The notes under the pieces were generated by a model. The model was not told the origin of the DNA. It saw only the letters and a list, made by a program, of their open reading frames with translations, and did not search any database. A stretch of 64,000 nt of DNA from Anthoceros angustus (Eukaryota > Streptophyta > Anthocerotopsida > Anthocerotales > Anthocerotaceae): contig MU008201.1 in NCBI GenBank assembly GCA_010909165.1, forward strand, positions 310,001 through 374,000, read 5' to 3'. Both the position numbers and the translations under genes were made by a program. Shown here one piece after another: positions 41,989 to 55,039 of the stretch (position 1 is the first letter of the stretch; every line of letters starts with the position of its first letter).

Positions 41989-44336
41989 ATGTCGCCAGCA
42001 GTGTCCGAAACACTTAGCCGAATTTTGGAGGAGAAGTCAGACTGTCCAGCAGGAGAAACGGAGGAGATGAAGACGCGCAATAGTCTTGGAGGAGTGCGCA
42101 AGCCGTCCAGCAGCAAGGAGGGAGCGGCCCTGTCGGCAAAGGAGAAGAAGAAGGAGAAGTCTGTGAAGGAGAAACCCGAGAAAGACCAGGCCGAGAAGGA
42201 GGGGCCAGGGTTTCTATGTTTCAGCGTGCAAGTCTCCACGAGAGACTTGTGGGATTTTCTGATGAAAGCGACAACGTCTGCAACGGTGGGCTTCGATGAG
42301 CCTTTGGGCCTATTCTAATGTGGAATTGGTTGAGTCTTGCTACAAGCATCTTGAACTCACGGAGGAAGAAACGGAGAACATGGAGGAAAGGAACGTGCGG
42401 ATAGATCCGAAGGATGGTATCGACATTCGTAAGGTATATATGGGAGGAGAGGCGCAAGTGATGGTGTGGCTCCCGAGAGGAATGAAGATGGAAAAAGAGC
42501 AGTAGTGGCTGACCTTCCCGAGGAAGCTCTCAGCATGCTCATCGGAGGGGTGGGCCGCGAAAGCCGAATGGAGGAGGAGATAAGATTGCTGACCTCAAGT
42601 GGAAGCTTTTTACAAGGATAGTGTTGGGGCTGACTTGCTGTCAGCGAACCACCTACTTCAGTGCGTTCTTTCATTTTATGTGGAAGTTGAAGCAAGGAGC
42701 TCAGCCTGACTGGGGGACAGCCATGCTGACGGCCTATGAGCATCATCGAGACAAGCTGCTGAGGCCAAACATCGTGGACAATGAACGAGCAAGACACAGC
42801 CATTTGAGCACTTACCTGGTGCAGTTGTGGGCGGCACATGGGTTACTCACAGAAGAGGAGCTGGAGGAGTCTTACCAGCTGTTTGAAGTAGTCGCTCTGC
42901 CGGGCAGTGCAGGGGTCCCTCTCCAAAAGAAGCGTTAAGGAGGAGGAACCCAAGGTGGAGCAAGGGAGTGCTTCACCTCAGGTGGTGATCTTGGATGATG
43001 AGACCACCCCGGCGTCGCCAAGGAAGGAGAAGTGTCGTCCAGGAGGAGTGGCACAAAAGGAAGAGGTGGCAGTGCCACCAAGTGTACAGGAGGCAACCCC
43101 CATGGAGCAGGATGGTGGAACTAACCCACCCCAGGAAATAACAGAGTCACAGGAGTCCCACCCAACATCACTCGATCGGGAGGCGGAGGCGCCCAGCGGG
43201 AAAAGGCACTCGGACTCGATCCTGAGGGGATGAGAAAACTAAGGCTTTGAAGGATCTGTGACCATCATCGTGACTAATTGACACTACTAGAAGCAGCCTT
43301 GCGGAGTAGAGGTTGGAGGTGAGATCATCGTGACAGTAGGCGATTGCCCTGATCAGTGGGGAGAAGGATAGCAAAGCTATCAAGGAGATGGCGCGGCGAA
43401 GGCGCCTAGTTGACTGGAGAAGGTTGGGGCTCAAGATTGAAGAGCGGTGAGACAAGAAAGTAGGGGAGGCGTGTAAAGAGTGGCCACCCTCAATTAGAAA
43501 ATTGAGGAGGCATCCGATGTGGGAAGGAGTGGCGTGAACTCATTGCCAGTGAGAAGAAGCGAATGGGGATGCATCAAGAGGCATCTGGAGGAGGTCGTGG
43601 TGCCCAAGCCAAGAATAAAGGCGGAGACCAAGCTCAAGGAGCCTGGAGGAAGGAGCCACTTGGAGTGAGGAACGTGAGGAGCTCACAAAGCAAGCAACAA
43701 AGGCGACCAACGGTGGAAGGAAGAGGTGGCCCATCATGCATCGCATCTGGTCATCAGAAACAACGCGCTTCGGTGACTGCTCTTGGCAGGGGATACCGGA
43801 GGTATGGAAGGGAGATGCGGCCGAGAATGTTACCTTGCCCCTTGAGTGAGGTGGGTAGCAAAGCATCCCTCTCGAGTGTCACCTCTCGAGGGTCAACAAG
43901 CTCGCCAGGAGATGCGCTCCTTGTTGACAAGGAAGTTCTTTGGGTCCCCATGATGGAGGGAGATTTTGGAGGAATTGCGACCAGCCGGTCAGACTGGAGA
44001 GTGAAATGGATGCAAGGCTCGGTTTGGGAGGAGCCAATGGAGGAAGAGGTTTCAGGGGTTGGTGGGTGTCTGTGAGACGAGTTGCACTAACACCCAACCG
44101 CCTTGAAGTGCGGCGGTGGCAGACAGTTTACTGAGGCCGGTGCCTTTGCAAGAGCGCCTACGAGAGGCGGCGTTCTAACATCAACAACTAAGCGCCGCCA
44201 AGCAGATGTGAAGGCTCCTGTCGGCGGGAGAGGGAAGAGAAAGATCCCGCGAAGAGAAGGAAGAGCGGTGGCGGCGCACGCCCGAAGAAGTAGGAAAGCA
44301 GTTGGTAGGGGAGTGAAGGGTCATCAAGACCCATAG
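41989..44336 (+). pseudogene. Gag-like coiled-coil gene, copy 2 (frameshifted)
   Basis: The 109-codon stretch from the ATG at 41989 preserves the probable true N-terminus: MSPAVSETLSRILEEK, a Lys/Glu-rich segment (KEKKKEKSVKEKPEKD), then VSTRDLWDFLMKATTSATVG. Later pieces in other frames match copy 1: HLSTYLVQLWAAHG (42800-42840) and VAQKEEVAVPPSVQEATPME (43050-43110), where the codon matching the copy 1 TAG is CAG in gtccaggaggag. The coiled-coil part (43240-43860) is badly broken, with almost every indel at a CAG or CTG of copy 1. Confidence 0.55.
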
Positions 44337-44667
44337 GGGTTAGTGGGATTGTTAGGAGGGTAGGTTAAGAACCTTTGAGGCCACCTACTTGAAACCAGCA
44401 AAGCAACCCCATGCACCCCGCACTTAATTAATGCTAGGGTTTGGGGAGTTCCTACAAGAGGGGAGGAGCTCCCATGATGAAATGTCATGCCTTGCCTCGA
44501 CCTATGTGTGCTTGTTTGCTATGGCGTGCGTCTTGCGTGTGAGGGGTGCATGGTGTCTAGTAGGGTCTTGAGGTGCGGTGACTGTAAGGCCGGGCCCAAG
44601 CCTTTCTTTATTGAGGTAGAAGTATTTGAGGGAGGCGTTGTGGTTGCGGCGGTCGTCAGGCTGTGTA

Positions 44668-44720
44668 GGCATACCCGGCGTCAGGGGTCGCCCATGTCAC
44701 CACATTCTTTGTATTGGCCA
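44668..44720 (-). pseudogene. PPR sliver between elements, second block
   Basis: Counterpart of 18756-18809, with small changes (acccggcgtcaggggtcgcc). Bounded on the right by tgattaaacatgg. Confidence 0.7.
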
Positions 44721-45937
44721 TGATTAAACATGGAGAACATCAAGCACGAGAATGCTCGTATCACAAAGTGCTTAAGAATCAAATTTATGAGTGTGTGGCG
44801 CGACTTTCTGACGGTAAGGCGCACAATCCCGTGTCGATGTAGTAAGGGTCCGTTCCCAAAGGGAATGATTGGTTCCGTTTGCACGCGTCGCGGACCGATT
44901 CTCGCCGTCGGCTTTATCGAGACCTCAACGCAATCGTTTCACTCATAATAGTCTTAAGCGTCCAAGCGGGCGTGGCGACGCGTTTAAGGACTCGTTCGTC
45001 CGTTTCCTGCCCGTCTCGTCCTATGTCTCGTCTGGTCAGTCCCTCTACCGCTCACTAAGCACGCGTTACGCTTGGGAAATCGTGGGTGGGTTTTGCCCGA
45101 CCTCCGCCGCTTCAACGGGCCTCTCGTCCGGCTCGCACGCCCTCGGAGTTCTCACACGTTCCGCTCGCCCGATGCCTCCCCCGGGAAGAGCAAGGTCCCT
45201 GATCGTCGCTCCGCACATCACCACACGTTAGTCCATCACCGGGACGTGGACTGCCTCCGGGGGTTCTTGCCGCTTGACTCGGGACTCGTGCTAGCAAAGG
45301 ACACAAAAGGGTGCAAAGAGCCAGTATTAACCCCAAAGAAAGATGCTTTACTGGCCTCGCCTCTTATACTACGAGGAGGCGTCTTTATTACACTCCTATC
45401 CCGAGTGATGTCCAGCCTCGGTGTGCCTAGCCCTGACCTACTATTTCCTTAGCCCACCCATCTTCGCTCTGGGGTGGGTGGGTGCCCATGATTCCGCCTG
45501 GCGGCCCAATCAGCTGCAGCGGCGCACCAATCGGATGATCCATGGCCCTCCTCATCCCGAGACTCAGCCGAGCTACATGACGACGGCAGACGGACCCAAG
45601 TGTTCCTCTTGCCTCTTAACTGGTCCAGCACTGGTCCTGGGTCCAGGCAGTGCTGGGTGGGGGCGGTCCCCTTTCCACCTCCCTGGACCTTGGGGCTGCT
45701 TCAGTCCGGACCTGGGTCCGATCTCGATTCCGGGGTGCGGACCTCGGGTCGCCGGGTCTCGACCGGATCGGGTCCGGTCTCGATTCCGAGTCCGGACCTC
45801 GGGGTCCGGTCTCGGAGTCCGGACCTCGAGTCCGGTCTCGATTCGAGTCCGGACCTCCGGTCCGTCGGGTTCCTGGACACCCTCGCCCGAGCATTCTCCG
45901 GGTCCGCCTTCACCCACCGGACCCGCTTGGATCCCTT
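44721..45937. mobile_element. Unclassified element, possibly a solo LTR, copy 2
   Basis: Counterpart of 18810-20237, about 210 bases shorter by scattered small deletions. The 33 bp minisatellite (45695-45880) is eroded to irregular remnants of ggacctcgg and ggtctcgattcc. Confidence 0.45.
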
Positions 45938-45995
45938 GGACATCACACTGTCGCGCAGGCTCGTGCGTAACAAAACGAGCGACAAACAACGCCTG

Positions 45996-46012
45996 CTTTG
46001 AAAGGGTTTCTC
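45996..46012 (+). repeat. Left terminal inverted repeat, element copy 2
   Basis: ctttgaaagggtttctc, one G shorter than the copy 1 repeat and with one T-to-C change at its start. Confidence 0.7.
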
Positions 46013-47019
46013 TGTCAAAGGGTTTTGGAAAAATCCCAACCCTATTCCAAAAATTGGCTGGTTGGTTTTGTTGAGTTTTGTAGGTGTTGATCCATCGGAT
46101 TCGGGCATTCTCGGCTCGACTTCTGTCGTCATTTACCGGTGGCGCCTTGCACTCGGGTTCATGGATATGTCGGTGTGATGAAGGGGCTGTGAGAATTCTT
46201 CCATAATTTCGGCATGTTAGTTGTTTCTGCAATTTGTGTGGTTCTGTATGGTTTTGTATACGTGGGGCTAGGCGTAAGTGCTTAAACAAGGGTATGCGCA
46301 AACTTGTGCGCGCACATATCAAAACAGTGCGAAACATATCATTCGAGAAATATGTCTTCTTGGAGGTGATGTGGCGGAAGCCGGCGACATAAGTTGCACA
46401 AATTCGCGTCCACATGACACACCTCATCTATCTATCCTATGCCCTAAAGCTAGAAGATACCCTATCTATCTATCCTCCTCTATCCTCTAAAGCTACGTGT
46501 CCCTATCACCTTTCTATCCTCTACGGTGTTTAGTCTCCTTCGAGTGACCTTGTCGGATCATCATCAAACATGCCTTCAAAAGCACCGATGGCCGTCCGGT
46601 TCCCTCTGCCGCGGGTTCTTGTTGCGATTGGTGCGGCCGGAAGTCGGATGTCTATCATCGCGCTTGTACTACACCACCCTTATTTATTTTCATCCAAATC
46701 ATCTTCCTCCTCTCCTCTGGTGGTGGTTTGCCATTATCTTCAACCCTACCTTCTTCCACGGTGGTAGATGTTGAAGTTCGAATAGCTTTGTCTTGATAAG
46801 CTCACGTATGCGGACTTGTAGAGTGCTATCCCTTGCAAAGGAGAACCCAGTATGCCAAAATAAATGTCTCCGATATCAGCAGATCCGGTGCTTGGGTCGC
46901 TTCCTCCGTTATGCAAACCCTCTCTATCATTGTGTGGAGCCAATATCTCCTCTGGTAGGTACCTTCCCTCAAAGCGCATTGCTATTCTCTGTCACCCACC
47001 GGACAACTAGGTAAGGTTC

Positions 47020-49560
47020 GTCACATAAGAAATCCAAGTCTTCGACCGCAATCCAAAAGGCTGTTCGCGATCTCACATGGGATGCAATCATATGGCCTCG
47101 TCGATCTCGGACACATCCCATCGAATCTCGCCAACTCGATGGGCTGCGGCCTAAAATTCCGATACATGGCGTTTCGGTTTGGCTGGGCCGGAATGACAAA
47201 GACATCTGGAGCGTCGATGGGATTTAAGTTCCTCGGCCCTCGTCCCTGTACCACTCCCATGCTTTTGAAGATCTCGATGGACTCCTCCTCGATTTTGTCG
47301 CAAATATGTGATGCCAAACGAGTTCCACCATACTTTGTCTTCCGATAGATATTTTTGCATCGGTTCTTGAGGGCTTTCCTAATGGCTCTCAATGATTTAT
47401 GCTGCGTCGCGGTTTTGCTGAAGTGGACATAAAGGCGCTCCCCTTATCTCTGTTGGTATTCTCAAGGAACTCCAAACCCTCAACGGTTCCCAATGAGTAG
47501 TGAAAGTGCCTTGCCACGAAGAAGTATTACGTGGCTCCATGACTCTTTCTTCCCTTGAAATTTTGAATTGATGATAACTATGATTGTGCAAATTCTTACG
47601 CATCTCGTGTCCCTCTTTACCCATCCCATTGGGCGGACAAAGCTCACGAAATCGGCCACCTCGGAAACCATTTTCACTTGGATTGGGTGTATAAGCACGA
47701 TGAATCAAACTCATAAGGGTTTCGAGTGACATTGCTTTTTGTGCACGAGACTTTTAGAAAAGCATGAGAACATTTGATCAAGCTGCATCATGCGTGTGCG
47801 ACAAGAAGGAAGCCCACCTTCACCTTATCGAAGACCGCTTCTCGACAAGCATACTCAAGTATGCAAACAACAACATATTCTTGTTTTCTCGGCCGTGTTG
47901 TCCAGTTGCAAGTAAAACGTCTTGAGAACCATCTCATATGTGAGAATAACATCACGGATGATATGAATAGTTAAGTTGGCGTCGTTCGAATATTCGGAAG
48001 TTCACAAACACCACGGTCTTCATAATGTTGTTGTATACCAAACAACCCACAACATGGACCCATGAGACCATCGCAAAATCCTTTGGAGGCGGGAAAATGT
48101 GGAGCTCGTCTTGCTTTGGTCCATCCGTCTATCGCCATTCCAATGTATTTGCTCGGTTGGCCTTTACACTTCAAGCGATGTTTTGCAAGTTTTAGTCGCT
48201 TGATCGCCGATCGATGTTCACGAAGTCTTGCTCATGGACCTCATCACGAAAAAATGGATCACTGGGTTTTCCTTGGTGCGCCGCTGCATGGACCCATGGA
48301 CCCGCGCACGTCGCGCTGTGCGCGTGCGCGCAGCAGCGCACAGCGTGCGGCGCTGCTGCACGCCGTCGGCGCGCGTGCGCGCACTCGCGCGCAGTGCCCG
48401 CCGCCGTCGCGCGCAGCGCGCTCCACTCGTGGGCGCGCGCGCATCAGCGCCATTGCGCGCGCGTCGCGCACCCCATGTTCGCGCCTGCGCGCACCACATG
48501 TGTGCTGCGCGCGCATGCGCGCACGTGTGCGCGCCGCACGCGCAGGCGAGCGGCGAGTGCTCATGATTCCATGGAAGTCAAAACGAAAACTCGGGATATA
48601 AAATACCTTGTTCTTGTCGGTTGCTGGTCATCTCGATGGCTGTCTTCAACGTTTCGCATTGGACGCATTTTGAAAAACGGCTACATTTTGGTATCTTCAC
48701 TTTTGGAAAATGTTTCTTCCACAAAGCACAGAAGTGAGAATGAGAGACGTTAGTCAAACCAGCTCTTGAAACCTCTCGTTTGTAGTCCTGGAATATCTCT
48801 CCTTTGGTATATGAATCTGGCAAGTTGAAAATTGAAACATTGGGCATTCGTTAGCTTGAAAAACTTTTCCATCCAAGCAATGCATTCCGAACATGATCTT
48901 GATTTGGGCGTCCTTGGAACTTCAATTCATGACCATGGTGTGTTCGTTAGTACTCTGTTTCAAATGTTCATCGCCATCCAATGCGAACACTTTTAAAACT
49001 TCAAACAACATTGCAACTTTTCTCGGAGAAAATTGAGAACATTGCGACGATGGGGTTGTTCTACCTCGATTCTTCTTTCCAATTCTCGAGGCAATCCCAA
49101 GCGATTCTTCTGAATGAAGACCATGCGTTATGTTCTCAATTGCGACTTCATGGTCCTCTTCAATCTCCGGATAATGTCTACGCTTCGGGCAATGTTCAAT
49201 ACGTGGCGTGGCTCGGCTGGATGCTATTGCCGTGGTGTTCTACGCATCCCTTCCGCAAAATTCCCCATCATTCCGACCTCCTCCATGGGCGATGAAGAAA
49301 CAATTTCGCCATTCCATCTTCACCTCGTTCTAATCTGGATTTGGCGTGGTATCCGAGCTTGGCCTACCTCCTCTCCCTTCAAGCGGAGTTGTATCGATGA
49401 GAGACCTTGATGCCTTCCATGCTCGGAGTGGTGTCCATGATTGTCACCTTCTCAATCTTCCGACGGCGCGGTCTGAAGGCGGCGTACTGCACAACATCAT
49501 TTTCGTGACCGCCACGCCGCTATGGCCTTCCGCCGCCCGACTTGGACCGCCGAGTAGGAT
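47020..49560 (-). pseudogene. DUF7869-type transposase, element copy 2 (frameshifted)
   Basis: Reads LPDSYTKGEIFQDYKREVSR, HFCALWKKHFPKVKIPKC, SRFSKCVQCETLKTAIEM and TSNRQEQGI in one frame (48847-48578). After a GC tract come GMAIDG (48140-48120) and, in a shifted frame, the position of MDQSK. Then QLDNTA/GRENKNMLLFAYL (about 47910-47870) and LVEKRSS. The GHTH box region (47800-47770) is garbled. C-terminally it reads SLETLMSLIHRAYTPNPSEN, NLHNHSYHQFKISREE and KYGGTRLASHICDKIEEES, then IEIFKSMGVVQ. With copy 1 it gives an almost complete DUF7869 signature. Confidence 0.8.
48285..48560. repeat. GC-rich alternating tract in the transposase region, copy 2
   Basis: Same location as 22771-23012, between TSNRQEQGI and the IDG box, but with a different internal sequence: mixed gcgcgc, gcagcgc and cgcacgtc words rather than long cg runs. 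It does not align base for base with copy 1, unlike its flanks. Confidence 0.8.
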
Positions 49561-49859
49561 GGAAGCGCTGCATTTCACCACTTCTTCAAAAGCGGTGTCG
49601 CAACTAAGGAAGAAAGCTGCGTATTATGGAGTTTGTCCATCGTGTTTGAACGTTAAAATATGCATACATGATTATGGTGAGTTTAACCCGTTATAGTAGC
49701 CGCCTTAATTACCAAACGTTCTTGAAATAAGGGCTATAAGCAACCTAACCTAACCTTCAACCCGATTAGTTAACCACAGTTAGGCAAGCAGATTTTTGCG
49801 CATAAGATTGTGCCCAGAACCTTCGTGGGTTCTCGTTGGATAAACTTGCTTGGTGTGAT

Positions 49860-50520
49860 TTGATTTCCTTGTGAAGTGAGCAAGAAGCGGTTCGGTGTCG
49901 ACTTGCATGTTCATTGGCGTCATGGACGAGGCATCCCACGTGTTGGGCATGAGCATGTGGTGGCGGTTGAGTGCGCAAAGAAGCAGCGTTCGGTGTCGAC
50001 TTGCAGCGATTGGGCGTTTCGGACACAAGGCATCCTTTTTGAGAGTGTGCGGTGGATCGGCGGTGAGAGCGCCCAAGTGCGGCAAGACCGCGCGTTCTTG
50101 GTGTGCGCACATGTGCATTGGATGGGCTTTCGGCACAAGGCTCGCGTTTGAACATGAGCTTTATTGAATCGGCGGGTGGCGCCCAGTGTGAGAGACCTTC
50201 GGTGGGCGACCTCTTGATTGGAGCGTTTGGGCACAAACCATGCGTTTTGTCTTGAGCGACCGTGCAGTGAAGTCTTCGACCAGTGTGTGCGCCAAAAAGT
50301 GTGACAAAAGGCCTCTGTCCGTTTGTGGCGAGGCGGTCGGTCGCGGTTGGTGCACCGCCTCTTGCTTGCATGCACCCTGCACCTTGGGTATGGTGCTTTT
50401 GTGGTGCATCAACCCATGCTTGTGGTGAGCCTTGGTCTTTGCTTCAGCGGTGTGGTGTGGCACCGGGAGTTCGCGTTGTGAAGAAGGAGCTTGTGAGCCT
50501 TCTATAAAGGAGAAATAGCA
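49860..50520. other. Gene-free spacer between the two element genes, copy 2
   Basis: Corresponds to 24330-24990. Repeated motifs gaagcggttcggtgtcgactt (49885, again near 49985 as cgttcggtgtcgacttgc) and gggcgtttcggacacaaggc are visible, and similar words occur at 50110 and 50225. They suggest a degenerate tandem repeat of about 100 bases. No gene is supported. Copy 1 has the pure cg run here. Confidence 0.4.
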
Positions 50521-50529
50521 GTTTGTGAT

Positions 50530-53500
50530 CTATAATTTGGCTTGTTTCATGAAATGAAGACAACTTCAACATTCCATTCTTTCCGCATGGTCCGGTTGCC
50601 TCCGTTTTCCTCTAATGCTTGGCGTGTGCATCTGCGGTTGAGACATGTCCATCCCACAGTGCGCGTGCAAAAAGCCAACTTTGTAGAACCTCAACCTCGG
50701 CCCAAACCTCCAAAAGCGCAAAGCGAAGCCAATGTCGAAGACGAGCTTAGGAAGAGCGGAGGAGGTTGGGTGGTGGTCATGAACCACCAACATCCGACCA
50801 TCACTGTAAAGTCGACTCTCCTCCCACAAGGAGCATCGATGGGAAGAGTGGCCTTCACAAGGGACATCACGGTGGAGGCCCAAGCAAGGGAGCATCATGC
50901 GGATGACAGGCATCAACATTTTCGATGATATCGGGATTGTGCCGGGGACCACATTGGAGAATCCTTTCTCTGGAGAAAAATGTGTTGGAGATTTGCACAG
51001 ATCTATCGAGCAGGCTCTTGGACAAGGAATGGTGCATCCATGAAGAAGGCGACTCTACAGAGAATTTTGATCCCATCCAGCGCTCGGGTGAGCGGGTATA
51101 TGGATGCGTTGAGGACACGAGAAGATTGTGGTTGGGTACATTCTATGGGCTTGGAAGTATGAAGTCCGTCATGAGAATCAAACTCTTGATATGCACAATG
51201 AGGAGAAGTTCTTTTGAGGAATTCTAACATCATCGCTGCTGGTATTGAGTGCGGACAACTGATTCAAGGCGATGCAATACTCAAGACTGCGAAGTGGACT
51301 TCGCGCCATGACAAGTGACAAGGTATGTGACGAAGAGAATCGACTCATCGGTGCACCATCACCAGTCTTTGGAGATGCATCGGCGCGCTGGCTGCAGTCC
51401 CGAGAACGGTCGCGCCTTGTCGCCGCTGCCTCGCGCATGGGTGCTTGTGCGCGCAGCACAGGCCCGCGCGCAGGCGCCTTGGGCGCGCAGCACCAGCCAT
51501 GCCGCGTGCACAGGTCTCGCGCAGCGCTTGTGCGCGCAGCAGCTCACATGCGCGCGCCGGGCAGCGCACTGTCGCGCGCCACGCGCCGCGCGACGAGCGC
51601 CCAAGTGCGGCGCATGTGCGCATGCTGAGGCACGCAGCATGTGCCCTCCAGCGCGCTGCATGCGCCGAGGACGCGCACATGCGGCGCAGCCGCGCGAGGT
51701 GCCTTGTGCATGCTGCAGTGCGCAGCGTGCGCGCCTTGTGCGTCTGTACGGAGCATGCGCGAGCGGCCGGTGCGGAAGGCGAGGGCGAGCGCCGGTGCTT
51801 TACCGTGTATGTGGATGTTTGGTTGATGCATCGGTTAATGGGCGTGGTTGTCTTTGTAATGAGACATTCGGGACTATCTTTGGCGTTTCTCCAAAAGAAA
51901 TAGTTGGGTTGATGATGATGAAGATGGCGAACAAGCTTGTGAAAGCGATCCTCCGAGATAGCGATGGAGAGGCTAGGAAAAGCGATTCGCAACCACGACC
52001 AAAACCGTCATCACCGCTCAATATGGGAAATTCGATGGCGATTCAATGGAACAAAAGAGGTACTTGGCGGTATAGATATTCGGATGGCGATAGTGGAGAA
52101 TATGAAGAGCATGAAACCGCAAATGAAGATGTTGAGGCGATCGTGATGTGAGTTGAAGCCACGACAACAACGAGAGGATATACATAGCGAGGGGCTCAAA
52201 ACGTTCGTCAAATGTCCCAAGAATCGCCATGCATTGGACGATGCCAGTGCTTCTACAAAGTTTGGATGAGGGTCAAAGAATCATGAAGGAGCGAGCCCGT
52301 GTACAACCAACCTCAAGGAGGTACGCGGATGTTCGTTTCACACTGCAGGACGAAAGGTAAACGCGGAAAAGAGGAAGAGGAATGACATTGAGACACGGCG
52401 ACGTCATCACCAAACAGGACGGACAACGAGTGGAGCGAGCGCAGACATAAGGACCGTTACATCAAATTCGAGTCGGTAGCACAAAAGAGGTGCATTCCGC
52501 ATACGGATATGGTTGCCATCACCAAGTTGAAGCGAGACTACATTACTCGTGGCCTTTCGATCCAGAGTGGATGAATCATGGGGAAAACATCTTCTCGGAA
52601 ATTAAAAGGGACCTGCAAGAGGGAGTACTTCCTATGTATGATCGATCCAAGGAGTGCGCGTGAGGTCTTTGACAAAGACAAGTTGAAAAGGCAGCGACAC
52701 CATGGGAGTATTGGGTGGGAACCATAGCTTCTATCCAGCGCTTCTAAGACCGGAGAACTCACACTTCCGATATGGAAGCTCATATATGCGAGCTTAACCC
52801 AAGCAGAGATGCGGTGTCGGCCACAGATCACAATGTCAAGGTGATTTCCGGAAGAGAATGTCTTTCATTGAGCAAGTCCGGTATATTCACGATGAAATGA
52901 AAATTGCGGCTGAGGAGGGTATTAGCATTACAATGGATTGGAAGTACAATCTATATCGGATGCTAGGCGTCGACGCGATCGGGAAGAAATGCGACTTGTC
53001 GACGAGCTGCTATGCATTGCTAGTGTCCCGCCTCATGTGTGGACACGGGTGGACGAGTTTTCGATCTTTGGGAGAGGGTGAGCTTCCGAGCAAAAGGGCG
53101 AAAGAGAGGAAATCAAAGCGTGGGGGCCGGATACGAGCCGGTGCGGGATCCAAATTTGATTATAAAGCCAATGCATGCGACCAATTGGAGAGTTTTCCGG
53201 GCATGCCTCGAAGCGGTGAAAAGGATTATGTTGTCCGGAGAAAGTGATTCAAGGCGAGTTGACCGTGGCGGCGTAACGTGGATACGAGGCCAGAAGTTGA
53301 ATGTCATCCGACGACATTTTGCTCGGGGGTGCAATTCATTTGCGGTTGAGAGAAATACCGAGGCACTCACACCGAAGATATAGCGAAATTTCAACCGGTG
53401 TTTGATCACATTGTAAGTACACGTGTATTTTTCAACGAGTTAGCGCAAACTAGTTTGCGCGCTTTCATGTTGCACCTATGACGTCTCCATCCCGTGCGCA

Positions 53501-54680
53501 GAGCGGTGAGTACAAAGAGAAGATGATACCCGATAGCTTCAAAGAGCACATCAATGCGGCAAGAAATTGGAAGAGGGTGGAAGATTTGCGAGAGAGGAAG
53601 ACAACGACGCAAACTAGACATTTTCCATGTTCAAAAGCAAGCAAAGGTCCGTTACCGGGTAATAACGGTGATATTCGTGAAATGGCTGCCTACTTGGGGA
53701 AAAGAGAATACAAGGTTGGTCGATTTACCAAGGGGCAATTTATCGGAGACATGGGATAAGGAGATGACATGTGAGGATTTGGAGAAGATAATGGATGGAT
53801 TCATGACAATCACCGAATGCAAGACTTTCCGTGATATTCATGCATGGACGGACCATGCACGGGATGTCCAAATGCACCGAAAATGGTGTGAAAAGGGGGT
53901 TTATACAATGGTGCAGAGAAAGACAATTTGGTCTTTGGACGAGGGACTTTACGAGGCTGCGAGTACATGATGTGGGTATGGTGTTCACCCAAGCTGAAGA
54001 TATGAGGAAGTGCGTGCATTGTCCAATAGTCGGTAGAGATTGGAGCAATGCCGCGTTTCGACATAAGCGATCGTGAAGAAACTTTTGAATGTGTCCAACG
54101 ATGGCCATGTTGTTTCTCCTTACCAAAAGCCAATAGGGTTGATGGTCACGCTGACCTATTCACGAAGGGAATGGGTTATAGATGGATGCTCGGAAGCGGG
54201 TGGAATACTTGCGGCATTCTTGGAAGGGCGAACGTATTGCTGTTGACCAAGAGGAGCACAATATTCATCGAGCAGTATTCAGCCATGAAGTGTTTCCTCT
54301 GAGGAGGAAGAGTTGACCACCAAACCACACAAAGCGTGGACATCCGGTTTTGCCAAAGAGATGGCGGCGGGGATCAGTTAAGCCCGGGCATAGCGCTACA
54401 CTTGGTTCAAGGAACATGCGCACCCATCGACCTTCAAGACTTGAGTCAATCACGGGGAAGAAGGAGAAAGATGGCAAAGGTCCGGAAAACCCTAAGAACC
54501 CAGACGGAAAAGAAGTGCGAAGACGAGCGACCCTACTTGGGACAACCAACCATGAGGCGTTTGGCTTTGGCGAATCCCAAGGTGGAGAAAGCGCCATATC
54601 TTCCTCTTGCTATTACGATCCGCAAGCTGCGAGAGCGATGACATCGTCGTCCAGGAGACGGAAAGACAACGTCGCCAAAC
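50530..54680 (+). pseudogene. Methyltransferase-like gene, element copy 2 (frameshifted)
   Basis: Reads MFHEMKTTSTFHSF, NVEDELRKSGGGWVVVMNHQ, RAGSWTRNGASMKK and GYMDALRT. A GC tract follows, then ETFGTIFGVSPKEIVGLMMM, YRYSDGDSGEYEEHETANED, YNLYRMLGVDAIGKKCDL and KPMHATNWRVFRACLEAV. The catalytic part: NNGDIREMAAYLGKREYKVG, DLPRGNLSETWDKEM and TCEDLEKIMDGFMTITECKT (53660-53830), QKPIGLM (54125-54145), VIDGCSEAGGILAAFLEGR (54175-54232, becoming DGCSGSG with one base added), then FIEQYSAMKCFL (54265-54300). This matches the C-terminal order of N6/N4 DNA methylases (KP, then D-x-x-x-GSG, then E/D..FIE.R). Confidence 0.65.
51370..51800. repeat. GC-rich tract in the plus-strand gene, copy 2
   Basis: 430 bases rich in gcgcgc, gcagcac and cgcgcc, matching the place of 25855-26275 but not its sequence. 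Arg/Ala/Cys/His-rich frames over it are artefacts of composition. Confidence 0.75.
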
Positions 54681-55039
54681 TAGCTAGAAACATACACCGT
54701 TGTCATGTGGTGGAGACTAAGTCTCTCAAAGATAGGGGTTATTCTCCATTAAAGGGGTTTGGGTCCCTAAAGACCAAAAATGACCCAGCAGGCCAAAATG
54801 CATCATCTTTAGCAAAACCACTCTTTAGACATGTCTTGAAAGACATTGACCATGTTATTTTCTCGTGAATACTTACGCTATGAGGTTGAAGCCGAAGAAG
54901 GTTTAGTTCACCTTCACAAGGAAGGGATTTCAAGGATTTTTAACGGTGCTAGGAATCCTAAACACCTCTTCGCGTGATAGTACTTCCTAGCGGGGTGAGC
55001 ATGAGGCAAACCAAACAAAATTAGTCCACAAGCCAAAGC

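Larger units (their letters stand above)
41153..44667 (+). mobile_element. Pol-less LTR-like retroelement, copy 2
   Basis: Same borders and order as 14969-18755 but about 270 bases shorter through many small deletions, most at CAG/CTG or GC-rich words. It ends at the same PPR sliver. It keeps the start of the gag-like gene that copy 1 has lost. Confidence 0.6.
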
